Shown: piece after piece, positions 7,502-12,872 of the stretch
Layout: every line of letters starts with the position of its first letter
How positions within the stretch are numbered: position 1 is the stretch's first letter
NCBI GenBank assembly: GCA_900768525.1
Contig: CAAGDF010000066.1
Coordinates: forward strand, 1-19,742
Reading direction: 5' to 3'
Length of the DNA: 19,742 nt
DNA from: Clostridia bacterium
GTDB lineage: Bacteria > Bacillota > Clostridia > Christensenellales > Borkfalkiaceae
The notes under the pieces: generated by a model
Seen by the model: only the letters and a program-made list of their open reading frames with translations
The model's database searches: none
Told to the model about the DNA's origin: nothing
Translations under genes and position numbers: made by a program

Positions 7502-7574
7502 AGAGGATTGTTTTAATAATTTGCGTATATCCTTGTAAAAAGTCGCGTGTTTAATATTGGCTTTTTTGTCCTCT
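7502..7574. repeat. 73-bp inverted-end element, copy C
   Basis: It opens with AGAGGA (7502-7507), closes with TCCTCT (7569-7574) and shares the interior AATAATTTGCGTAT and AAAAGTCGCGTGTTTAATAT with copies A and B. It is immediately preceded by TGACTGA, as is copy B. Confidence 0.72.
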
Positions 7575-7762
7575 ATCGGCGCATACGCTGCCACACCCGC
7601 TTACGCGCGGCGCGCCCCTTTTGTCGTTCAATGCCGATGGCATTTTCGACATTTCCCCCGTTTTGCGGGGGAATTACCGCTCGGGGAAAGCACTGTTCAA
7701 TATGCAGATAATCGACTTATAGGGCGACGTTTTAAAACGCGTGACGTTTAACAATGCATTAA

Positions 7763-8299
7763 TCAAATATAAAAACGCTTTCCGATTTTTTCGAGAGCCT
7801 TGTAATATTGCGTCGATATCGTAGATACGGGTTTATTCAGCTCATTTGCCATTTGGTCAAACGTCATATCATATACGCATTTGAATAAGATAATCGTTTT
7901 CTCGTCCTTGTCAAGAATACTAATAATTCTCTCAAAGTTCAATTTAGATAGTAACCTTTCTTCCTCTTTTATGTAAAGATCGGCTGCCGTTTCATCCGAA
8001 AAGCGGCAGTGTTTTTTATAGAATTTGGATTCGTTCCTTTCTATGTTTTTCGTTTCGTTAACGGTTATTGTATAAAGCCAACTCGTGCTTACTTTTTTCT
8101 TAGCGATTTTTTTGGCGTTTACTACTATTTTTACCAGAACCGATACCACAACGTCGTCGGATGAAATCTTGCTTGAAGTCGACATAGCAGCAGTTTTAAT
8201 ATACTTTCCGTATTCATGCAATAAATCTGATTGCGCTTGCTTATCGCCCTCGGCAATTCTTCTTATAATTTCATTTAATCTTAAATTATTTTCATCCAT
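7763..8299 (-). CDS. ECF-type RNA polymerase sigma factor
   Basis: The 178-residue protein has the two-domain plan of extracytoplasmic function sigma factors. Region 2 spans roughly residues 20-75 (LLHEYGKYIKTAAM...SSDDVVVSVLVKIVV...WLYTITVNETKNIER). Region 4 spans about 120-175, with the helix-turn-helix MTFDQMANELNKPVSTISTQYYKALEKIGK. The linker between them is short. Sigma factors of this class direct RNA polymerase to a small regulon when an anti-sigma factor releases them. A matching membrane protein is encoded downstream on the same strand. The ATG at 8297-8299 lies about 36 bases after the predicted start site of a near-consensus promoter, and its ribosome site is weak (AAGAGA). Confidence 0.85.
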   Translation of the reverse strand: MDENNLRLNEIIRRIAEGDKQAQSDLLHEYGKYIKTAAMSTSSKISSDDVVVSVLVKIVVNAKKIAKKKVSTSWLYTITVNETKNIERNESKFYKKHCRFSDETAADLYIKEEERLLSKLNFERIISILDKDEKTIILFKCVYDMTFDQMANELNKPVSTISTQYYKALEKIGKRFYI

Positions 8300-8341
8300 G
8301 TGTCTCTTGATGTTTCGTGTTTATGCGGTTGTACGCGAGAG

Positions 8342-8370
8342 ATTTTAAACGAAAAATTTTCAGTTGTCAA
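8342..8370 (-). promoter_or_regulatory. Near-consensus sigma-70 promoter for the ECF sigma gene
   Basis: Read on the - strand: TTGACA (8370-8365), a spacer of exactly 17 bases, then TAAAAT (8347-8342). The -35 is a perfect match and the -10 differs from TATAAT at one base. The sigma gene is therefore likely transcribed by the housekeeping sigma factor, with control by the anti-sigma protein rather than at initiation. Confidence 0.8.
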
Positions 8371-8421
8371 TACTTATTTGAATATTTTTCAAAAAAATTT
8401 TTTTTGGGAGCGTGTAAAGGC

Positions 8422-8470
8422 GTTAGCCGCAGTTGACTGCGTCAGAACCCGCCACGCACTTGCGGCTAAC
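8422..8470. repeat. 10-bp perfect inverted repeat
   Basis: GTTAGCCGCA (8422-8431) and TGCGGCTAAC (8461-8470) enclose 29 bases that contain a smaller TGAC/GTCA stem. No T run follows. It may be a transcript end or a folded RNA element between the divergent sigma and protease genes. Confidence 0.65.
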
Positions 8471-8601
8471 AAATCAAATTTTGTCAAAATCGTATATTAT
8501 GCTATTTCTATTGTGCAATTGCGTATTAAAATATTATGCAAATGCACATTATTAAAATTTTTCAAACTTTTTTTAAAAAATCCCGTAAAAATCGGGGAGT
8601 A

Positions 8602-8621
8602 AAAGTGTTACTTATAATGTA
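8602..8621 (+). promoter_or_regulatory. Conserved promoter-like block (copy 1), possibly orphaned
   Basis: The 20 bases AAAGTGTTACTTATAATGTA are identical to 19277-19296, which lies just upstream of a lipoprotein gene. In both places CCGTAAAAA begins 19 bases before the block, and a TATAAT -10 (8613-8618) lies within it. No TTGACA-like -35 is present at the standard distance. Here no good gene follows directly. Confidence 0.5.
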
Positions 8622-9191
8622 TTGGGTTTCAGGGAACAATATTTTTCGGCATTGCTGCGTATTGCGGCGTTACGGTTTCGAGGAGTTAAAGGTGATTGTG
8701 TTTAGCGCGGTCGCTTGTGGCTAAACTCGAAACGACAAACATAGCTCATCCTCATCTTTTGTTGCAACCGAGTTTTGCGGTTTATTTACGTACTGTGCCT
8801 GGCTGGTTAATGTTGCTTTGTCGGCGTGTGCAAAACCGAATGACCTAGTGAGAGGGGTTTATTCGTTTTGTTGCCGACAAACAGCCTTGCGCTACCGTAT
8901 TTAAACCGCAAAAACTGCGGTTATCAAGTGGCGGGTGCGCAAATGTTTGTAATCGTATCGCATTGTTGCGTTGTGCCGACGCGACGACAAATAATTGTTT
9001 TATCTAAAATCTATCGTGGTTTTATATAGAGAATGTTTTTGTTGTTTGCGATAAAAAACAGGAGGGTGATAAAAAAATATTTAAGTCAAGTTTAAAATTT
9101 CAATAATACTGCTTTTAGCTAAATTTATGTAATTGTTTTAACAAAAAATAGATAGGATTACGTACCTTAACGTGAGAAGGATGAGTGCGAC
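8622..9191. other. Intergenic stretch rich in secondary structure, no gene seen
   Basis: I found no convincing coding region. The stretch holds a GTTTCGAG/CTCGAAAC hairpin (8675-8733, inner TTTAGC/GCTAAA), the block AAACATAGCT that recurs at about 14171, and a long multi-stem hairpin at 8772-8914. The last part (9061-9191) is AT-rich leader to the protease gene. It contains AGGAGGGTGATAAA at 9061, a good ribosome site followed only by an 8-codon frame. Confidence 0.55.
8772..8914. repeat. Long nested hairpin element (family member 1)
   Basis: Successive co-linear stems are: TTTTGCGGTTTA (8773-8784) with TAAACCGCAAAA (8902-8913); TACG (8787-8790) with CGTA (8896-8899); GGCTG (8801-8805) with CAGCC (8882-8886); TTTGTCGGC (8817-8825) with GCCGACAAA (8873-8881); CAAAA (8831-8835) with TTTTG (8866-8870); CGAAT (8837-8841) with ATTCG (8861-8865); and ACC (8843-8845) with GGT (8856-8858). 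The core CGAATGACC...GGTTTATTCG matches two elements near 14357 and 14531. Confidence 0.7.
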
Positions 9192-9881
9192 TTGAAAAAA
9201 AATATATTAGTTAAAAAAATAATTTGCGGAATATTTGTAGTTGCAGTTTTATGTATTATTGCTTTTTCGGGGTGTTCGTCGACAACGGCAAAAGGCACTG
9301 TTGAATTATACAATGAAGCAATAAAGAAAACTGTCGAAATAAGATGCAGTAACGTTGAAGACAAAAACGGTTACGCTACAGGTTGTGTGGTTTCGGACAA
9401 TGGCGAAATTTTAACGAATAAACATGTAGTCTTTTCGGATGATGCGTTTTTCGATAAAATCGAAGTGAGATTTTATAACAGTGATAACTATATTTCCGCC
9501 GTAATCGCTAAAATATCCGAAACGGATGATTTAGCCTTATTGAAGATTGATGAACCGACTAATGAATATTTTTTAATAGGTCGAACTGTTGCCGGTGGGG
9601 AAAGAGTATATACAATCGGAAATCCCAACGGGTACGGGTTATCTTTTTCTGAAGGCGTTGTTTCTTCTCCGTTAAGATATGTAAAATATAAAGGCGAAAC
9701 GATTAAGACAACTCAAACATCTATTACGATAAACGAAGGTAATAGCGGCGGTCCGTTATTTAATGCAAAGGGCGAATTGATTGGCGTAGTGACTTTCAGG
9801 TTGCGTACCGTATCGGGGAGCATACTTAATGGTATGTCTTTTGCGTTGCATTATTCTATCGTAGGGCACTTTATACAGTAA
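9192..9881 (+). CDS. Trypsin-like serine protease lipoprotein (S1C/DegP-like, no PDZ)
   Basis: The 229-residue protein has a lipoprotein signal (hydrophobic 8-25, lipobox AFSGC with Cys28), which puts the mature enzyme on the outer face of the membrane. The chymotrypsin-fold catalytic triad is readable: ILTNKHVV (His78), DDLALLKID (Asp113) and EGNSGGPLF (Ser185). The family's GNPNGYG strand is also present. At this length it holds only the protease domain, with no PDZ domain such as DegP/HtrA carries. The start is TTG 9192, with GAGAAGGA upstream. The in-frame alternatives would cut into the signal peptide. It is the first gene of the accessory + strand group, 106 bases before the toxin-like lipoprotein gene. 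It could process envelope or secreted proteins, possibly those of its neighbours (inference). Confidence 0.88.
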   Translation: MKKNILVKKIICGIFVVAVLCIIAFSGCSSTTAKGTVELYNEAIKKTVEIRCSNVEDKNGYATGCVVSDNGEILTNKHVVFSDDAFFDKIEVRFYNSDNYISAVIAKISETDDLALLKIDEPTNEYFLIGRTVAGGERVYTIGNPNGYGLSFSEGVVSSPLRYVKYKGETIKTTQTSITINEGNSGGPLFNAKGELIGVVTFRLRTVSGSILNGMSFALHYSIVGHFIQ

Positions 9882-9920
9882 TATTTGCAAAAATATAAAT
9901 AATTCAGGAATTGAGAAATA

Positions 9921-9958
9921 TATTCTTTAACGAATTTGCCGGCACAGTTTAAAGAATA
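9921..9958. repeat. 10-bp perfect inverted repeat upstream of lipoprotein gene
   Basis: TATTCTTTAA (9921-9930) and TTAAAGAATA (9949-9958) are separated by 18 bases. It lies between the protease stop and the ribosome site of the next gene. It could be an operator or an attenuator-like stem. The half-site ATTCTTTAAAG also recurs after both immunity-like genes. Confidence 0.6.
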
Positions 9959-9987
9959 GATTTCCAAATAATAAAAAGGAGTAAATT

Positions 9988-11139
9988 ATGAAACACACAA
10001 AAGCAAAAATAGGATTAATCTCCATAGTTTTGTCAATCGTACTGATGGCGGGGTGTATTATGCCGTCGTTGATGACTAACGAAACAAACCTTGTTAACCC
10101 TAACGAAAACGCAAGAATTATCAATGCGGAAAAAATTGTCAATACAAATGCAGATGATTTTTTTGATGATTTTTTAGATTCTTTTTTTGATTATGATTGC
10201 GAATTGGATTATGATAATAACGGTGAGGAAATAGTTCGTGTTAACACCGGTTTAAAACTTGATGATGATTCTGCCGTACTTTATGAAATTACAATGTCAA
10301 AAGTTGAATCACCATATCGGCAAGATTTTTCTTATACGGATGAAGAAACCATATTATTCAATATAGTAAGCTACGACGCACCAAGTGAAGGTGCTGCGGT
10401 ACCCGAAGAAAAAACGGTGTTGGACGTATATTCTATGTATTTATATTATGGTGATGATCCTAGTGTAGAATGTGAAGATTGTGATGAAAATTGTAAAGGA
10501 TACTACCTGGATAATAACGGCGAGTTAACTTCATTTGAGGAGTTTTTTGATAAAAATGTAATTGATAGCTGTTCTACCATTGCTGCTGCGACGGCTATTG
10601 TTTCCGTTGTTATTGCTGCTTATATTATTTACAGCGTGGCAACGGTCGCAAGGCCTAATTTTAGTGGTATTTTTGGCCTTTTGCGTTCATTTGGCAGTTG
10701 GTTGAGGCGGACGGTTGTATCTATTATAACAGTAAAAACCGTTACTGCTTACAACATAAAAGTATTTGATAGAGATTATACATTAGAAAAAGTGGATTCC
10801 GTTTATGTTCCATATATTCCGGATAATTTCTATTTGGCGGTAGTTGTAAAACAAAACGTTTATATTTCGGCTCAAAACATAGGGGAACCTGAAGCGATTA
10901 TAGTTCTTAGGGGCGGTATGTATATTAATATCGATGGTTCAAATTTTCTTTTGAATACCTACACAAGTGATGGTTTTGAGGCTGAAAGAATCGCAATAGA
11001 GGCTGCCGGTGGTGCATTTCTGGATGGCCCTCATACTAGAAAAAAAGGCGTATATTTTGCGCATTACCATCCTCAAAATGCAGCAGGTAAAAAATATGCA
11101 ACGCATAGCTTTTTTGGAACACCTATTATAGTAACCTGA
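9988..11139 (+). CDS. Lipoprotein with toxin-like His-rich C-terminal domain (hypothetical)
   Basis: The 383-residue protein is not a family I can name. It has a lipoprotein signal (LSIVLMAGC, lipid Cys23), an acidic Asp-rich region (55-100, DDFFDDFLDSFFDYDC), a Cys cluster (161-169), a hydrophobic segment (about 197-221, TIAAATAIVSVVIAAYIIYSVATV) and a C-terminal domain (about 325-383). That domain has conserved-looking polar residues DGPHTRKKGVYFAHYHP (His349, His359, His361) and ATHSFFGTP (His373). The plan of export signal, central hydrophobic segment and compact His-rich tip resembles polymorphic toxins. The gene is followed after 13 bases by a small gene that is duplicated together with a fossil of this gene's last codons. 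Ribosome site AAGGAG lies 6 bases before ATG 9988. The toxin activity is inference. A structural or adhesion role is also possible. Confidence 0.5.
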   Translation: MKHTKAKIGLISIVLSIVLMAGCIMPSLMTNETNLVNPNENARIINAEKIVNTNADDFFDDFLDSFFDYDCELDYDNNGEEIVRVNTGLKLDDDSAVLYEITMSKVESPYRQDFSYTDEETILFNIVSYDAPSEGAAVPEEKTVLDVYSMYLYYGDDPSVECEDCDENCKGYYLDNNGELTSFEEFFDKNVIDSCSTIAAATAIVSVVIAAYIIYSVATVARPNFSGIFGLLRSFGSWLRRTVVSIITVKTVTAYNIKVFDRDYTLEKVDSVYVPYIPDNFYLAVVVKQNVYISAQNIGEPEAIIVLRGGMYINIDGSNFLLNTYTSDGFEAERIAIEAAGGAFLDGPHTRKKGVYFAHYHPQNAAGKKYATHSFFGTPIIVT

Positions 11140-11152
11140 TTATGGAGGCTTT

Positions 11153-11704
11153 ATGAACAAGGAGAGAGAAGAATATTTTACCGGTCATATGATAGAGTTG
11201 GATAAAATTCAACAGCGTATGCTCGAATACGATAAAAAACTTATTCAAAAAGAGCAAAGTGGTGAAAACCCGATAGTCTATAGAACTATTGCCGAGCAGG
11301 AAAAACTGCTTTTTGAAAAAGTAAACGCAAAAAAGATCGATCTCGATTATTTTTATAGCCATTTAAACGATATTTTCGATTATAAATCACCGATCGATTA
11401 TTTTGAAATAGCTCCGCCTTGTAAAATTATAGAGTTTATTACCGAAATGATTATTCCCGAAGAATATTTTTATTCGTTTTATCATATTCCGCTTGAGGAA
11501 AAAGATAAAAGGTGTTGGGGGTATAACAAAGAATTGATTTTCTTTGTAACATCGAGGGACGGTAAAAATGTTTATATCGCCGATTTTTTGAACGCTGGTA
11601 TTATAAACGAAAATGAATATCTTGTGGAAATGTATAAAACATTATGTTATCTTTTGCAGGGTATTGCAACTTGCGAAGACGATATGGAGTTAGTAACTAA
11701 ATAA
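11153..11704 (+). CDS. Small cytosolic protein, candidate immunity protein (paralog 1)
   Basis: The 183-residue protein lacks a signal peptide or membrane segment. It is helical and charged at the start (HMIELDKIQQRMLEYDKKLIQKEQSGENP), with a later alpha/beta-looking part (ELIFFVTSRDGKNVYIADFLNAGI). I do not recognise the family. It follows the toxin-like lipoprotein by 13 bases, with GGAGG before ATG 11153. It is closely similar to the protein at 11957-12499, and the most different stretches are the first 20 residues and the segments around 70, 135 and 150-165. Adjacency to a toxin-like C-terminus plus tandem duplication is the usual pattern of immunity genes in polymorphic toxin loci, but this is inference only. 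Confidence 0.55.
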   Translation: MNKEREEYFTGHMIELDKIQQRMLEYDKKLIQKEQSGENPIVYRTIAEQEKLLFEKVNAKKIDLDYFYSHLNDIFDYKSPIDYFEIAPPCKIIEFITEMIIPEEYFYSFYHIPLEEKDKRCWGYNKELIFFVTSRDGKNVYIADFLNAGIINENEYLVEMYKTLCYLLQGIATCEDDMELVTK

Positions 11705-11895
11705 CGCTTGATTATAGCGCAATGTAAATGAGCAACGCGGCAACCGTCTAACGGCGGTTGCCGCCTGTTTGCGCAACAGTTTAATGGCTTTTATATTCTT
11801 TAAAGTCATCAAAAAAGAAGATTGCTCTGAAATAAGTTTTAAAACAAAAAGTCTGCGTATAGGTCTATTATCGGCTTGTTCGTGGGTTTTAAGGT
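11705..11895. other. Inter-module spacer with hairpin
   Basis: After the first paralog the spacer carries GCGGCAACC (11737-11745) pairing with GGTTGCCGC (11756-11764). The whole block from ACGCTTGATTATAGCGC to CTTTAAAGTCAT is repeated after the second paralog, so it belongs to the duplicated unit. The hairpin lacks a T run but may still end transcripts. Downstream, AAAAAGTCTGCGTATAG also occurs at about 14246. Confidence 0.6.
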
Positions 11896-11898
11896 TTA

Positions 11899-11943
11899 TA
11901 TGCAACGCATAGTTTCTTTGGAATACCTATTATCGTAACTTGA
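11899..11943 (+). pseudogene. Fossil 3' tip of the toxin-like lipoprotein gene
   Basis: The reading frame YATHSFFGIPIIVT followed by TGA matches the last 14 codons of the lipoprotein at 9988-11139 (YATHSFFGTPIIVT) with one change. The matching DNA continues through the stop and TTATGGAG into the next gene start. No longer frame precedes it, so it is a displaced remnant of a second copy of the tip, sitting directly ahead of the second paralog. Confidence 0.85.
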
Positions 11944-11956
11944 TTATGGAGAATTT

Positions 11957-12499
11957 ATGGATAAAGAAATAGAAAAATGTATAAGACGGCAGTTGTCGAA
12001 AATAGATATAATTCAACAGCGAATGCTCGAATATGATAAAAAACTTATTAAAAAAGAGCAAAGCGGTGAAAACCCGATAGGCTATAGAACTGTTGCGGAG
12101 CAAGAAAAAATACTTTTTGAAAAAGTAAACGCAAAAAAGATTGATCTCGATTATTTTCATAGCCATATAAATGATATTTTTGATTATAAAGCGCCAATAG
12201 ATTATATTACTTTGGCGTCGCCTTGTAAAATTATAGAGTTGCTTACCGAAATGGTTATTCCCGAAGAATATTTTTATTCGTTTTATCATATTCCGCTCGA
12301 TAAAGAACATAGAACGGAAAATTGGCATTACGATAAAGAATTAATTTTCTTTGTAACGTCAAGGGACGGAAAAAATGTTTATATTTCCGACTTTTTGAAC
12401 GATGGGATTGTACGTGAAAGAAAATACCTTGACGAACTGTATAAAACGTTAGGTTACTTTATACCGGGTATTGCAATTTACGAAGACGATATGGAGTAG
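11957..12499 (+). CDS. Small cytosolic protein, candidate immunity protein (paralog 2)
   Basis: This 180-residue paralog lies 804 bases downstream of the gene at 11153. Long stretches are nearly identical (IQQRMLEYDKKLI, KEQSGENPI, EKVNAKKIDLDYF, PEEYFYSFYHIPL, KELIFFVTSRDGKNVYI). It ends three codons earlier because GTTA became GTAG. It has no signal peptide and no recognised family. It follows the fossil toxin tip, so it is an orphan module. Divergence concentrated in a few segments, while the core is kept, would fit immunity proteins matched to different toxin tips (inference). Confidence 0.55.
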   Translation: MDKEIEKCIRRQLSKIDIIQQRMLEYDKKLIKKEQSGENPIGYRTVAEQEKILFEKVNAKKIDLDYFHSHINDIFDYKAPIDYITLASPCKIIELLTEMVIPEEYFYSFYHIPLDKEHRTENWHYDKELIFFVTSRDGKNVYISDFLNDGIVRERKYLDELYKTLGYFIPGIAIYEDDME

Positions 12500-12872
12500 G
12501 TAACTAAATAACGCTTGATTATAGCGCAATGTAAATGAGCAGCGCGGCAACTGTTTAACGGCGGTTGCCGCCTGTTTGCGCAACATTTTAATGGCTTTTA
12601 AGTATTCTTTAAAGTCATAGTGAAAAATTGATTAAAAGCATTTACAAGCAAGCATTTTTATGCTAAAATGTAAACAAGGAACCTTGCTTGCAAGATTTTA
12701 CGGGTGCAGTGTTAGAGCGAAAACGGCGGTTTGGTAAAGAACAAGCGCAAATGCAACGACTGTGCCGAAAAAAATATATTTTTGTTTCGTTTCTATGTTA
12801 TAATGATTGTACGGAGATGTTCCGCTCGAATGAACAAATCGGCGCAAGAACATAAATAATTGAGGTGAATCA
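12500..12872. other. Intergenic stretch: duplicated hairpin and MACPF gene leader
   Basis: It holds the second copy of the spacer hairpin (GCGGCAAC 12544-12551 with GTTGCCGC 12564-12571), the TATTCTTTAAAGTCAT block, and an imperfect GCAAGC...GCTTGC repeat pair (about 12650-12696). The leader of the MACPF gene follows. No gene is seen. Confidence 0.6.
12796..12804 (+). promoter_or_regulatory. Extended -10 promoter for the MACPF gene
   Basis: TGTTATAAT at 12796-12804 fits the extended -10 form TGnTATAAT. No convincing -35 is found 17 bases upstream, which is tolerated for this promoter class. The start would be near 12811, about 60 bases before the ATG at 12873. Confidence 0.5.

Larger units (their letters stand above)
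7315..7762. repeat. Repeat array inside the sigma/anti-sigma unit
   Basis: No gene is seen here. The stretch contains a partial right half of the 73-bp element (about 7320-7362), a CTCTCCCCGAAGGGGAAAGC hairpin leading to CCTATAG (7427-7433), a GCTTCCC/GGGAAGC hairpin (7457-7475) followed directly by a 9-bp stem with a GAAA tetraloop (7477-7498), a full 73-bp element (7502-7574), several further GC-rich palindromes, and a GGGGAAAGC block leading to CTTATAG (7716-7722). The array separates the sigma gene from the rest of its likely unit. Confidence 0.75.

Noticed and set aside
8300..8724. Short + strand open frames after the sigma gene promoter
   Set aside because: They read against the ECF sigma promoter and through hairpins. 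There is no ribosome site and the composition is like non-coding AT-rich sequence.
8640..9000. Retron or diversity-generating element suspected from the strong hairpins
   Set aside because: No reverse transcriptase gene exists anywhere in the window, and no template/variable repeat pair with adenine-biased changes was seen.
9061..9090. AGGAGGGTG ribosome-site-like sequence
   Set aside because: The GTG frame that follows ends after 8 codons. It is too short to support a gene without expression evidence.
11126..12328. Open frames on the - strand opposite the two paralogous small genes
   Set aside because: They are mirror frames of the + strand paralogs, and the + strand genes have good ribosome sites and aligned starts.
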